Source of the DNA: PCPOR2b sp965220385
GTDB taxonomy: Bacteria; Poribacteria; WGA-4E; PCPOR2b
DNA: 64,000 nt
Assembly: GCA_965220385.1 (NCBI GenBank)
Contig: OZ244825.1
Coordinates: 4,526,001-4,590,000 of the forward strand
Direction of reading: 5' to 3'
Shown: piece by piece, positions 1-9,119 of the stretch
Numbering within the stretch: position 1 is the first letter of the stretch
Layout of the letters: each line of letters starts with the position of its first letter
Made by a program: the position numbers and the translations under genes
The notes under the pieces: generated by a model
Seen by the model: the letters and a program-made list of their open reading frames with translations, nothing else
Database searches by the model: none
Told to the model about the DNA's origin: nothing

Positions 1-718
1 TTAATTGTATTAATAACGCCGTAACGAGACCTTTCCCTATTAGTTGACCGGTATAAATGGCAGTAGGAAGATAGATAATCGCACGAAACGGTAAGACCGC
101 CGCAACCTTGGCTAAGAAAGCGGGATAAAACTCCAACGGCAAAAAGTAGCCGGAAAACAGCATAGACAGACCCCATATAACCAAAAAATAGATACCGCGA
201 ATTTCGACGAGCCAAAAAGCGAAAATACCGATTATAAACTCTATACTGAACAAAATAACATACCCTAAAACCACGCTAATGATGAAGAGGAATAGACTAA
301 ATAGCGATAGCGGTAACGAGAGCCCAAACGCACCGTAAAACAGCAAGAATTTCGGCAGCATGTTGAATAGTGCCGTATGGCTAGAAGTTCCCGCAGCCGT
401 CGCCAGTATCATCAGCTGGAAATCAACGGGTTTCATTAAATCGGTGACCACTTCACCAGTCCGCACCTTCTCTTCGATAATACGCGCCACCCGAAGCGTA
501 AACGTGAAGGTCAATAGGGTCTGTGAGACGACAATGTACGTCAGAATCTTGTTCAGGTCATATCCTTCTACCGATGTCTGCCCGGTGTATAACGCCTTCC
601 ACAGATAAACGTAGACCAGCATGAACAGCACGTTGATAACCAGTTCCATCCACAGCTCAAACCGATATGTCAGCGTCCGCTGAAAGGCTTTCACCGTAAA
701 AGTGAGATATTTTTTCAT
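1..718 (-). CDS. ABC-2 type exporter permease, PF06182-like (C-terminus cut by window edge)
   Basis: Reading leftward from the ATG at 718 the frame stays open for 239 codons to the window edge, so the end of the protein is missing. The protein begins MKKYLTFTVKAF and then alternates hydrophobic stretches with short polar loops, giving about six membrane segments. This fits the inner-membrane permease family PF06182 (formerly DUF990), usually about 260 residues. The start lies 20 bases after the stop of the ATPase gene on the same strand, so the two form an operon. In this family a second permease gene usually follows, and would lie outside the window. The substrate cannot be told from sequence. 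Confidence 0.8.
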   Translation of the reverse strand, partial: MKKYLTFTVKAFQRTLTYRFELWMELVINVLFMLVYVYLWKALYTGQTSVEGYDLNKILTYIVVSQTLLTFTFTLRVARIIEEKVRTGEVVTDLMKPVDFQLMILATAAGTSSHTALFNMLPKFLLFYGAFGLSLPLSLFSLFLFIISVVLGYVILFSIEFIIGIFAFWLVEIRGIYFLVIWGLSMLFSGYFLPLEFYPAFLAKVAAVLPFRAIIYLPTAIYTGQLIGKGLVTALLIQL

Positions 719-738
719 TATGATATGATCAGCGGGTA

Positions 739-1722
739 TTACTGCACTCCCATCTCATAAATCCGTCGAACAATCTCCTCAATCTCCGGTTCTGATATCG
801 TTAGATCCTGAATCTCATACCGCGCTGTCAATTGGGCGATGACTTCGGAGGCAGAGATTGTATCGCGATCAAATGCAAGCCAGATACGATTTCCGTCGCG
901 TCGAGTTAGATCCACCCCCTCAAGTTGAACCTCGGAATACGCTTGTGCAAGGTCAACGATGAGCATCCGTGTTTTGCCATAGCGTTTTTTCAAGGCATCG
1001 ATCCCACCGTCATAGATAATTTTGCCGCTATCAATGATAATCAACCGCTGACAAACCTTCTCGACATCGTTGAGGTCATGCGTCGTCAGAATAACCGTGA
1101 CCTGGCGTTCTGCGTTGACCTGCCTCAGAAACTGACGAACCTGTTCTTTGGCAACCACATCCAACCCGATGGTCGGCTCATCCAAGTACAGGATCTCCGG
1201 GTTATGTAGCAGTGCCGCGGTAAGATCGCACCGCATCCGCTGTCCAAGACTCAATCTTCGTACCGGCGTGGATAGAAATGGCTGCAACTGTAACATTTCG
1301 CTAAAAAATTCGAGATTCTGTTTGTATAGGTTCTGCGGTATCTCATAGATCTGCTTGAGCAATTCAAAGGAGTCAATAACGGGCAGATCCCACCAGAGTT
1401 GCGTTCGTTGCCCAAACACCACCCCGATCCGACGCGTATTTTCCTTTCTCTGGCGATACGGCGTCAACCCCATTACGTCAATGTGGCCGGAACTCGGCAC
1501 AAGAATCCCCGTTAGCATCTTGATGGTTGTCGATTTCCCCGCCCCATTCGCACCGATGTATCCCACCAATTCCCCACGGTCGAGAGAGAAGTTCACATCA
1601 TCAACCGCTCTGATAATATCGTGTTGGCGCGAAACCGTGCTGCTGAGACTTCCCCAAAACCCAGTGCGGCGCCTATAGACCTTGAAATGTTTGCTCAGAT
1701 GTTCAACTGTGATAATTGGCAT
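739..1722 (-). CDS. ABC-2 type exporter ATP-binding protein
   Basis: This is the nucleotide-binding subunit that powers the permease downstream. In 327 residues it shows Walker A GANGAGKST at 57-65, a Q-loop near Gln105, the signature LSLGQ at 157-161, Walker B ILYLDEP at 177-183 and the H-loop His215. The C-terminal 100 residues form an extra regulatory-type domain, common in exporters of this type such as daunorubicin-resistance-like systems. No clear Shine-Dalgarno sequence precedes the ATG at 1722. The family assignment is firm; the exported compound is unknown. Confidence 0.93.
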   Translation of the reverse strand: MPIITVEHLSKHFKVYRRRTGFWGSLSSTVSRQHDIIRAVDDVNFSLDRGELVGYIGANGAGKSTTIKMLTGILVPSSGHIDVMGLTPYRQRKENTRRIGVVFGQRTQLWWDLPVIDSFELLKQIYEIPQNLYKQNLEFFSEMLQLQPFLSTPVRRLSLGQRMRCDLTAALLHNPEILYLDEPTIGLDVVAKEQVRQFLRQVNAERQVTVILTTHDLNDVEKVCQRLIIIDSGKIIYDGGIDALKKRYGKTRMLIVDLAQAYSEVQLEGVDLTRRDGNRIWLAFDRDTISASEVIAQLTARYEIQDLTISEPEIEEIVRRIYEMGVQ

Positions 1723-1965
1723 TTTTGTTAGCGTTAGGTTATCAGGGCGAAAACTCTCGGAACAGAGAGGTTGGTCCGCAGAAAAATAGAATTATTTGCA
1801 CCAAGACGGGATTACAGTATAACATAATACCATCAACAGAGTTATTCTTTCATTGTTCGCAGCACTCGTATTCTCTGGAGTGACAGGTTTATAGCGCTTG
1901 GGATGATAAATTATAGATTGCTCTCCCGCTAAATCAGGTGGTCCAACAGTCACAGAGCACATGAC

Positions 1966-2574
1966 ATGATGCAATTCACTGAGACACTCATCGAGTCTTA
2001 TGAAAAACACGCTTATCAAAGGGAGTTTAGCACTATCGATGAATTCAAGAAACAAGAGCGGTCAGAGTTTCTAGAGTTCTTAAAGCCTGAAGGACGAAAG
2101 AGTCTCCTTGAAATTGGCTGTGGTCCCGGTCGAGATGCTCAGTTCTTTCAAAGTCAAGGGTTTCAAGTTCTTGCGGTAGATAACGCACCAACAATGGTGA
2201 AACTCACCACAGAAAAGGGTGTCACCGCTCAAGTGTTGGATTGCTACGACCTTGATCAAATTGGCAAGACTTTTGACGCGGTGTATACGCTGAATTGCCT
2301 GCTACACATACCGAAGAAGGATATCGGTCACATTTTCAATCTAATCGCAACTCGACTCAACGGAAACGGCTTAATGTATCTTGGACTTTGGGGCGGAGAA
2401 AATTTTGAGGGCATCTTGGAACAAGATACGTACGAACCAAAGCGGTTTTTCTCTTTTTGGGAAACTGAGAAACTCCTCGAAATTGTACAACAATCATTCA
2501 GATTAGAGTACTATCGTAGGTTAAACCCACGTGAAGGTGCAATCTTCAATTCTATTATCGCCCGAAAACGATGA
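1966..2574 (+). CDS. class I SAM-dependent methyltransferase
   Basis: The 202-residue protein has the SAM-binding motif I, LLEIGCGPGRD, at 47-57. The acidic residue expected at the end of strand 2 is Asp72 (AVDNAP), and the motif IV-like segment is FDAVYTLNCLLHIPK at 103-117. This is a complete small Rossmann methyltransferase with no extra substrate-binding domain, so the acceptor cannot be named. Two in-frame ATG codons overlap at 1966 and 1969; I took the first, and the Shine-Dalgarno is weak. It is followed 15 bases later by an acetyltransferase gene and may be cotranscribed with it. Confidence 0.85.
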   Translation: MMQFTETLIESYEKHAYQREFSTIDEFKKQERSEFLEFLKPEGRKSLLEIGCGPGRDAQFFQSQGFQVLAVDNAPTMVKLTTEKGVTAQVLDCYDLDQIGKTFDAVYTLNCLLHIPKKDIGHIFNLIATRLNGNGLMYLGLWGGENFEGILEQDTYEPKRFFSFWETEKLLEIVQQSFRLEYYRRLNPREGAIFNSIIARKR

Positions 2575-2589
2575 TTTTTAGGATGCAAA

Positions 2590-3456
2590 ATGGTCGAAAT
2601 ACAATCCCACAACGATGCAAACGAGCTTATTTCATTTTCAGGTGCTTACTTGGAATTGAATGAGAGTGAAAATAATTTACCGATTGGAGTGGCTCACACA
2701 CTTTGCCAAGAACCAACCTGTGACAGAGCCGAATCGCCACTGTTGTTGAGTATTTTGGAGCAAAGTAGAGTTGTCGGCGTGGCAATTATGACACCACCTA
2801 GGAGACTTATCTTGAGTAGATTTGAGACAAATGTCGAAGTCGCTACAGTTCATCTTACACGCTACCTACGTGGAATTGATATGTCAATACCGGGCGTTGT
2901 GGGACCGGCAGCCGAAGCCCAAGCCTTTTCTGAGTGCTGGACTGAGGGGAGGGCTGGTGTCTCATCCAAAGTGGCTATGCGAATGCGTGTGTTTGAAGCC
3001 AAAACGGTGACTGATGTACCATTGTCTCCGGGGAAGTTACGCTTGGCAGGTATAACCGACCATCCACTCATGACGCAATGGATTGTCGCTTTTTCGGAGG
3101 CAGTAGGTGAGCCTGTGGATGTTGACTCTGCCAAAAGCAACGTCGAGCAGTACATCAAGAATCGGCAACTGTATATTTGGGATGATGGTGGTCCGGTCTC
3201 CATCGCCAAGAAGTTCCGACCGACGAAAAATGGTACAACAATCAATACAGTGTACACGCCGCCGGAGTATCGGGATAAGGGATATGCAACTTCATGCGTT
3301 TGGTCGTTGACAAAGAAACTGCTTTCAGATCGCTACTCTTTTTGTAACCTATATACCGATTTATCAAATCCAACTTCCAACAGTATCTACACCAAAATTG
3401 GATATGTGCCTTTGGGGGATGCGTTATCATTTGATTTCGTGCCTTACGCAAATTAG
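2590..3456 (+). CDS. GNAT family N-acetyltransferase
   Basis: This 288-residue protein carries a C-terminal GNAT fold. The acetyl-CoA pyrophosphate-binding loop reads YRDKGYATS after the strand NTVYTPPE, and the closing segment NSIYTKIGYVPLGD is the usual last helix and strand of the fold. The N-terminal 150 residues are a divergent half that could be a second, degenerate GNAT domain. The substrate is unknown. It lies 15 bases behind the methyltransferase gene. A strong stem-loop follows the stop codon. Confidence 0.8.
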   Translation: MVEIQSHNDANELISFSGAYLELNESENNLPIGVAHTLCQEPTCDRAESPLLLSILEQSRVVGVAIMTPPRRLILSRFETNVEVATVHLTRYLRGIDMSIPGVVGPAAEAQAFSECWTEGRAGVSSKVAMRMRVFEAKTVTDVPLSPGKLRLAGITDHPLMTQWIVAFSEAVGEPVDVDSAKSNVEQYIKNRQLYIWDDGGPVSIAKKFRPTKNGTTINTVYTPPEYRDKGYATSCVWSLTKKLLSDRYSFCNLYTDLSNPTSNSIYTKIGYVPLGDALSFDFVPYAN

Positions 3457-3464
3457 AACTGAAT

Positions 3465-3488
3465 TGCACAGCGTACCCCCGTTGTGCA
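3465..3488 (+). terminator. stem-loop after the GNAT gene, terminator-like
   Basis: TGCACAGCG pairs with CGTTGTGCA (nine pairs, one a G-T wobble) around a six-base loop, eight bases after the stop of the acetyltransferase gene. Only two Ts follow, so it is not a typical intrinsic terminator. It may stabilise the 3' end or separate this gene from the next one. Confidence 0.4.
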
Positions 3489-3515
3489 TTTAGGTATCCG
3501 TTCAGGAGGTAACCG

Positions 3516-3923
3516 ATGCAAGATTTCGACTATACGCTGAAATGGTATCACGGCTCTCAGCAAAAGCTGACCACACTTAGGACCGGAAGTTCGATTACAC
3601 AGAACAGAAATGTGGCAAAAGGATTTTCTCACAATCCTTCACTGCTCACCCAGTCTGAGGGCGGTACGGTTAAGCATGACGGCGCGACCCCCGGTTATCT
3701 CTATACCGTTGTCGATGAAATTAGTCCCAATGACGTGCATCCCCATCCCCACCCCGTTAATGCTACCCGCTGGGAGTGGTTGACCAACCGGGAATTGAAG
3801 CTGGAATTAATCGAACAGACTATCGTAACGGACAAAGAGCGTCTGACAAAGCAAGAAATCGCAGACCTAAAGCGGAAACAGGAAGAAAGAGGCGAGAGGT
3901 CTTTCGTGGAGGAAGATGTTTGA
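3516..3923 (+). CDS. small protein with an ADP-ribosyltransferase-like N-terminus, function unknown
   Basis: The 135-residue protein follows a good Shine-Dalgarno (AGGAGG). The opening segment WYHGSQQKLTTLRTGSSIT, then a segment rich in small polar residues, a GYLYTV strand and a late EWLTNRELKLE segment, resembles the H-Y-E layout of small ADP-ribosyltransferase or RNA 2'-phosphotransferase-like proteins. This is an impression from pattern only. The last 35 residues are a charged helix. Its stop codon overlaps the ATG of the next gene (TGATG), so the two are translationally coupled. Confidence 0.6.
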   Translation: MQDFDYTLKWYHGSQQKLTTLRTGSSITQNRNVAKGFSHNPSLLTQSEGGTVKHDGATPGYLYTVVDEISPNDVHPHPHPVNATRWEWLTNRELKLELIEQTIVTDKERLTKQEIADLKRKQEERGERSFVEEDV

Positions 3924-4825
3924 TGAAAAACAGAGATTGGAGAACGATGCACGCTTGGAAAGAACATACCTTGCAGGTGAACGGACATGAAATGGCTTGG
4001 TTTGAGATCGGTATAGGACCGACCTTAGTTTGCCTTCACGGCAGCTGGGATCACCTGCTTTACCGTCCGATGGGAAAACTATTCGCCCAAAAATACAGAT
4101 GTGTCCTCTACGATCAGCGCGGGTCTGGTCAATCGAAACTTCTTGAGAACGGCGCGGACGCAATGGATATCAAGAAGTTCACCCAAGACCTTGACGCGCT
4201 TCGTGACCATTTGGGTTTGGATCAGATAGTACTGCTTGGGCATTCGTGGGGCAGCGGGTTGGGATTGCTCTACGCCCAAGCGTATCCTGACTGCTTGTCA
4301 CATCTCATCTTAGTGGGTCCGGGACCGCTCAATTCGGAAATGAGGGCTTGTTATCGTGCGAATAGAGATCGGATGGCATACCCAACCCCGCCTGAAGAGT
4401 TTGCAGCGATTCGGCGGTCATACGACGAAGCGAGGTCCGAGGGTGCAGTCCCACATGAAATTGACAAAGCGCTGATACAGGTATGGTCTCGCATCATATT
4501 CTACTCGCGTGAGACTGCGGAACCGTTTGTCAACTTCTATCTAAACAATGGAGGCTATCTCAGACACGCTGAACCACCCACGAACTTCACGCATGAGATG
4601 CAACTGGCAAACGCTGATAGGATTACCGCACCCACATTAGTCGTGTACGGCTATCAGGACTACGAACCAATTACACAGGCATACTTAATCAAGGAGAAGA
4701 TCCCTCAAACAGAAATTGCCTTTCTGAACGAGTGTGGACATGCGACTTGGGTCGATCAGCCGGAGGAGTATTTTAAGGTTGTTGACACATTTCTATCAAA
4801 AGGAAGCGTGAAACGTGATGGGTAA
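3923..4825 (+). CDS. alpha/beta hydrolase, prolyl-iminopeptidase-like (S33 group)
   Basis: I start this gene at the ATG at 3923, which overlaps the previous stop and has GGAGGAAG seven bases upstream; the frame is open further upstream but that part overlaps the preceding gene. The 300-residue product has an oxyanion-hole HG at 39-40, a nucleophile elbow GHSWG with Ser108, Asp246 in GYQDYEP and His273 in CGHATW. These make a complete catalytic triad. The cap region between 125 and 215 resembles proline iminopeptidases and related small esterases. The substrate is unknown. Confidence 0.85.
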   Translation: MKNRDWRTMHAWKEHTLQVNGHEMAWFEIGIGPTLVCLHGSWDHLLYRPMGKLFAQKYRCVLYDQRGSGQSKLLENGADAMDIKKFTQDLDALRDHLGLDQIVLLGHSWGSGLGLLYAQAYPDCLSHLILVGPGPLNSEMRACYRANRDRMAYPTPPEEFAAIRRSYDEARSEGAVPHEIDKALIQVWSRIIFYSRETAEPFVNFYLNNGGYLRHAEPPTNFTHEMQLANADRITAPTLVVYGYQDYEPITQAYLIKEKIPQTEIAFLNECGHATWVDQPEEYFKVVDTFLSKGSVKRDG

Positions 4826-4902
4826 AACGTGAAAAACATTGGCTCATTGGTGCAGTTGGACTAGGAAGTCCCGGTTCTGTCGCATCATTCTGATGATTAC
4901 AG

Positions 4903-4920
4903 AATCGTGGATTCACGATT
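4903..4920. repeat. intergenic hairpin AATCGTG/CACGATT
   Basis: In the 279-base gap between the hydrolase and HAD genes, AATCGTG and CACGATT form a seven-pair stem with a four-base loop. A second, shorter palindrome (GAGGTCACCTC) lies at 4931-4941. A 68-codon open frame crosses this stretch but has no Shine-Dalgarno and no recognisable protein, so I treat the region as noncoding repeat-like DNA. Confidence 0.4.
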
Positions 4921-5104
4921 TCGTAGGGGTGAGGTCACCTCGCCTCGCCTGCACAGAACAATATAACGGAATCAGAACCCGACCTATAGTTTTCATTGAA
5001 AAGGAAAGTGCGGAACGCAAAGAGAAATCGAGTTTTTGGCAGTGAGGAACAACGAGAGTTGTTCTCTCCAGTTTCTTTGCACGATTTGCTAATAGGAGGG
5101 AAAG

Positions 5105-5827
5105 ATGATTAAGGCAGTATTTTTTGACCTTGACGATACGCTCTGCGATTCAGATACAGCTTGGCATATCGCGGTAAGAGAAACATTCCAGCTTTTACGC
5201 AAGCATGCGCCGGGTGTTTCGGAAGAGACTCTTACAAAAGCATGGGCCACAGTTCATCAGGAACTCTTTCAGCAACTCAATGCGGGGAAATGTTCCATGG
5301 CAGAAGTGAGAGACTTACGTTTCCAGTGTGTATTCAAAGAGCTAGATCTGCCCACAAGTAAAATTACAGAAGAACTTAACAACTTTTTGAGTTCGCGCTA
5401 CCTTACGGGTTTGCACCTTTACGAAGATGTCGCGGTACTTGAAGAATTGCAAGCATACCATATCGGCATTATCACAAATGGTGCACACGATGAACATACA
5501 GACAGTCAACTCTCTAAAATAAAACAATTTGGGCTCAGTGAACGTACTCAGTCGCTTACAATTTCGGACGAAGTCGGTGTTAGAAAACCGAACATCAAAA
5601 TCTTCGAGGTGGCTTGCGAGCGTGCTGGTGTTATACCAAAAGAGGCGATGTTTATTGGCGATTCCATTGAAAATGACATCGTTGGTGCCAACCGTGCAGG
5701 CATGACGAGCGTTTTCATCAACCGAAAATCAGATGTATTAATACCGAATATCGCAGACGGACAACCAGATTACTCAATCTCAAACCTGTATGGTGTCCTG
5801 TCCTGCTTGGAGAACAACCAAGATTAG
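5105..5827 (+). CDS. HAD-superfamily (subfamily IA) phosphatase
   Basis: The 240-residue protein is preceded by AGGAGGGAAAG. Motif I is FFDLDDTL with nucleophile Asp8 and acid/base Asp10. Motif II is Thr124 in IITNG, motif III is Lys161 in VRKPN, and motif IV is GDSIEND with Asp186 and Asp191. The helical cap between motifs I and II is of the C1 type, as in YjjG-like nucleotidases and haloacid-dehalogenase-like phosphatases. All catalytic residues are present; the physiological substrate is not evident. Confidence 0.88.
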   Translation: MIKAVFFDLDDTLCDSDTAWHIAVRETFQLLRKHAPGVSEETLTKAWATVHQELFQQLNAGKCSMAEVRDLRFQCVFKELDLPTSKITEELNNFLSSRYLTGLHLYEDVAVLEELQAYHIGIITNGAHDEHTDSQLSKIKQFGLSERTQSLTISDEVGVRKPNIKIFEVACERAGVIPKEAMFIGDSIENDIVGANRAGMTSVFINRKSDVLIPNIADGQPDYSISNLYGVLSCLENNQD

Positions 5828-5978
5828 AATCGTACCTTGGCTCTATTCTCCTGCCCCGGAGGAATGCGGTGATTAAGATATAGTTAGAAGGCAAAGTCGC
5901 TCTGATTACTGCCTACAACGATAAAAGAGCAGCAGTTTTCTATAGGGTCGGAAAGGTACAAATCGAAAAGGAATAGAG

Positions 5979-6881
5979 ATGGAAATCGTTCAATATACAC
6001 CCAAGCTGCAAAGTGCTGTGACGGAATTCTATAATCGCCTGACCGCCAATGTTCCACATTGCTACCCGGTAAAGGAAGAGGAGTTCGCCCTTGCGATGCG
6101 CCGGATTAATGGTAAAGCCGACAAAAATGAGGGAGGCCTCGGTTTTGAAACAGCCTTCGTTGCGATAGAGAGCCGCGCTGTGCAAGCGTTTATTCACGTC
6201 GGTATCGGTCAGGTTGGGAACAACAGGAGAACTCCGGTAGGCGTTATTCGGTTTTTGGGTTATGAGCGCGGTGCTCGCCGTGCAGGGCAAGCCGCCCTTG
6301 AAAAAGCCGAAGCCTATCTAAAAGCGTGTAACGTCTCCCACATTGATGCCTTTTCAGCAGATCACCGGTATCGTTTCTATCATTTTCAAAACGCTGGCTT
6401 ATCGGACGGACTTGACCATGTTCAAGCACTCCTCGGATTCAACGGTTATCAATACTGTTCAGGGGAGGTCTTTTTAGATTGGGAGAACTATTCTGTCACA
6501 CCAGTCCCTTCAAGTGTGCCGGTAACGTTTTCTGTTGAGTGGGAGCAGGGAAGGGGGCAATGTCCCAATTGCACCGTGCATGCCTACCTAGATAATGAAA
6601 AGATTGGAGGATGTGAGTCTGTCTCCGGCGGCGAGTTTTCAAGCCATCCCGATGCACAAGACTGGCTTCACACTATCGGCCTCAACATCAAAGACCCATA
6701 TCAAGGGCAAGGTATCGGGCATTACCTGCTCCAATACTCGCTTCAAGAGATGCACAAAGCCGGATATCGCCATGCGACGATTAGCACCAACTGGAAGAAT
6801 TACCGTGCATTCCTATTTTACAGCAACTGTGGCTATCGCGTCGTAGATTGGACTTACGAATTGGAGAAACATTTCGATTAA
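5979..6881 (+). CDS. GNAT acetyltransferase with two GNAT-like halves
   Basis: The 300-residue product has two acetyltransferase-like halves. The second is the more convincing: it has the acetyl-CoA loop YQGQGIGHYLLQ near 245-256 and ends in the segment NYRAFLFYSNCGYRVVDW, typical of the GNAT C-terminal strand. The first half has a weaker GARRAGQAALEKA loop near 90-100. Bipartite GNAT proteins of this size act on peptides, aminoglycosides or mycothiol precursors, but I cannot choose among them. The next gene follows after 25 bases. Confidence 0.8.
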   Translation: MEIVQYTPKLQSAVTEFYNRLTANVPHCYPVKEEEFALAMRRINGKADKNEGGLGFETAFVAIESRAVQAFIHVGIGQVGNNRRTPVGVIRFLGYERGARRAGQAALEKAEAYLKACNVSHIDAFSADHRYRFYHFQNAGLSDGLDHVQALLGFNGYQYCSGEVFLDWENYSVTPVPSSVPVTFSVEWEQGRGQCPNCTVHAYLDNEKIGGCESVSGGEFSSHPDAQDWLHTIGLNIKDPYQGQGIGHYLLQYSLQEMHKAGYRHATISTNWKNYRAFLFYSNCGYRVVDWTYELEKHFD

Positions 6882-6906
6882 AGGTTTAGAACGCAGAGAT
6901 ATTACT

Positions 6907-7791
6907 ATGGCTGAAACAACTGAAATTGGAGCAGAGAACGTATACGATTTTCTTAAAAGGTTCGCCACGGATATATCCCTAGCAGACCTAAAACCTGTAT
7001 CCAGTCGTCACCGGGGTGGTGATAGCCTAACCTTCTACTATCGTAATAACAGCATCCTCAAGGTTCCTCGTCACAGCGACTACCGCATAGGACTTCTAAA
7101 AGAGGTCAAACTCACAGGATATCTGTGTACACAACCCCTGCCCTTTGTTGTAGCGAAACCAATCCTCGCACATGAAAAGGGGTTCTATGCGATGTTTTCA
7201 AGGATTGACGGTGCCTCACTTCCGGTAGAAGCATTTGAGGAATTTACCCCCGGAGCGTTGGAATCCTTCGGCAAATCTATCGGCACCTTCCTCTCTTTTT
7301 TACACAATCACAAATTTCCAACCGAGATCTTGGATGCCATTCCATATGCAGATGATCCCTTTGAGATCGCACTTCGTGAGGCAAGGCGACAACTCACTTT
7401 TATTCGGGAACACACTGTGGATGTAGATATTAATCAATGGGCCGAAAAGCTAGAAAGCCTGCACGAATCTTTAGACCAGCGGTGGGCTGTGGTTCACTGC
7501 GATCTCCAAATAAACCACCTACTGTTTGTGAGAGGAAATCTGGAACAACTCGCCATTATCGATTTCGCGGATGCGTTGATACACGATCCCGCTGTAGACC
7601 TATCCGAGTTTGCTATAGAGATGTATTCAGATTTATCACCTGACGGTATTACAGCTAAAAAGATTATCAATGCGGCTCTGAAACATTATCAAACAGACGA
7701 TCCCGCGATTGAAGCAAAAATTGAGTTCGGACTTCTCCTTTTTGCAATTAGGCGCGCCTACCAAGAAGCAATGAAACTTATCCGCTCATGA
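6907..7791 (+). CDS. aminoglycoside phosphotransferase (APH)/choline kinase-like kinase
   Basis: The 294-residue protein has the APH kinase fold. Lys52 in ILKV is the expected ATP lysine, the catalytic loop reads VVHCDLQINHLL with Asp199 and Asn203, and the metal-binding aspartate is Asp219 in IIDFADA. The loop has CDLQIN where most members have GDLHPGN, so it is somewhat divergent but keeps the essential Asp and Asn. Family members phosphorylate aminoglycosides, macrolides, choline, homoserine or sugars. It follows the GNAT gene closely and could be cotranscribed. Confidence 0.85.
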   Translation: MAETTEIGAENVYDFLKRFATDISLADLKPVSSRHRGGDSLTFYYRNNSILKVPRHSDYRIGLLKEVKLTGYLCTQPLPFVVAKPILAHEKGFYAMFSRIDGASLPVEAFEEFTPGALESFGKSIGTFLSFLHNHKFPTEILDAIPYADDPFEIALREARRQLTFIREHTVDVDINQWAEKLESLHESLDQRWAVVHCDLQINHLLFVRGNLEQLAIIDFADALIHDPAVDLSEFAIEMYSDLSPDGITAKKIINAALKHYQTDDPAIEAKIEFGLLLFAIRRAYQEAMKLIRS

Positions 7792-7933
7792 ACTTTCCCG
7801 TTGCCATTTCGCCGAAGATGGTATAATTAGACTTGAACCCTCTCAGGGCTATGGTCCGTTTGATGTTGTCAAGTTACCATAGTCAATGAAGTTGCTATAT
7901 TTATACTTTTCTCCGATGCAGAAAGGAAATTCT

Positions 7934-9097
7934 ATGAAGATTAAAGAAATTCGCGTTGTAGAAATTGAGTTAAACCCGAAACCAACAACATCCCCACGGA
8001 CACCAAGTCGAGCCAGTGCATATCCAATGAATCGACCCATCTCCCGTTACCCAACATTCGACAAAAAAGAGGCCGATGTTTCCTTAGAATGGAAAAGGCC
8101 CGCATGTATTGTGACAGCGGAAGATGGCACTTGGGGGTTCGGTATTTCTCTTCATGGCGGTCCAGTGACCCGAATCATCACGGATTATTTTGCCCCACGT
8201 CTCGTTGGCGAAAACTGCATGGCGACTGAGAAATTGTGGGACATGATGGTGCGATCATCAACCGCCTTTGGTGCAACCGGTTTGATCAGCTACGCGATCA
8301 GCGCAGTCGATTGTGCCCTGTGGGATCTCAAAGGCAAAATTTTGAAGAGACCTGTTTACGAATTGCTGGGCGGACCACAGAAGGAGAAAATTTTCTGCTA
8401 CGCCTCCGGTTTTGATCAGGAATGGTATATGGAGCTTGGGTTCAAAGCGACAAAACTATTCACACCTTACGGTCCGGTGCACGGAAAGGACGGCTTAATC
8501 AAACTCGAAGAATTGGTAGCGAGCACGCGAGAAGTGATCGGCGATAAGGTTGAATTGATGTTGGATGCATGGACAGGCTTTGACGTTGAACATACCGTGC
8601 GTGTCTGCGAGAGAATGAAACCCTACGACTTAAAGTGGATGGAAGACTATATTTCCCCCGAGGATTTTGTGGGATACGAAACAGTGCGCCAACGCATCCC
8701 ATGGCAAACGCTCGCCACAGGAGAACACTGGTATCTGCCAACCGTCTTTGCCGCAGCAGCAGGTCGGCGGTTAGTCGACATCTTTCAGCCAGACGTTCTG
8801 TGGTGTGGCGGTATCACCGCTGCAGCCAAAATCTGTCACATCGCTGAAGCAAACGGCATCTCTGTGATTGCGCACGGCGGAATGAATTATCCTTACGGTC
8901 AACATCTGTCATTTGCCATGCCTGCTATCACATGGGGAGAACGTTCCGAGGGGATTTCTCCTCCCGGTGTGCCACTTGAAGAGATGGTCAAGCTGCCCGG
9001 CACTTCAGTCATCAAAGATGGCTACCTCGTCCCATCTGATGCCCCCGGCTTCGGTCTTGAAATTGATGAGGCTTGGATAGAGAGTGTAAGCACATAG
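7934..9097 (+). CDS. enolase-superfamily dehydratase, L-rhamnonate dehydratase-like
   Basis: I start at the ATG at 7934 because AGAAAGGA lies eight bases upstream; an earlier ATG at 7886 has no such site. The 387-residue product matches the mandelate racemase/muconate lactonizing group. Metal ligands are Asp211 (MLDAW), Glu237 (KWMEDY) and Glu264 (ATGEH); Asp287 (QPDVLWCGG) and His314 (IAHGG) form the general base dyad. The Asp-Glu-Glu plus QPDVxWCGG pattern and the ending APGFGLEI are closest to L-rhamnonate dehydratases as I remember them. A role in sugar-acid catabolism is inferred. Confidence 0.82.
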   Translation: MKIKEIRVVEIELNPKPTTSPRTPSRASAYPMNRPISRYPTFDKKEADVSLEWKRPACIVTAEDGTWGFGISLHGGPVTRIITDYFAPRLVGENCMATEKLWDMMVRSSTAFGATGLISYAISAVDCALWDLKGKILKRPVYELLGGPQKEKIFCYASGFDQEWYMELGFKATKLFTPYGPVHGKDGLIKLEELVASTREVIGDKVELMLDAWTGFDVEHTVRVCERMKPYDLKWMEDYISPEDFVGYETVRQRIPWQTLATGEHWYLPTVFAAAAGRRLVDIFQPDVLWCGGITAAAKICHIAEANGISVIAHGGMNYPYGQHLSFAMPAITWGERSEGISPPGVPLEEMVKLPGTSVIKDGYLVPSDAPGFGLEIDEAWIESVST

Positions 9098-9119
9098 AAT
9101 ATACAAGGGGGGGTAGACT

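Noticed and set aside
1792..2055. 87-residue minus-strand open frame
   Set aside because: It overlaps the start of the methyltransferase gene and shows no protein-like motif or ribosome-binding site.
4839..5045. 68-codon plus-strand frame
   Set aside because: It runs through palindromic, repeat-like intergenic DNA, lacks a Shine-Dalgarno and resembles no protein.
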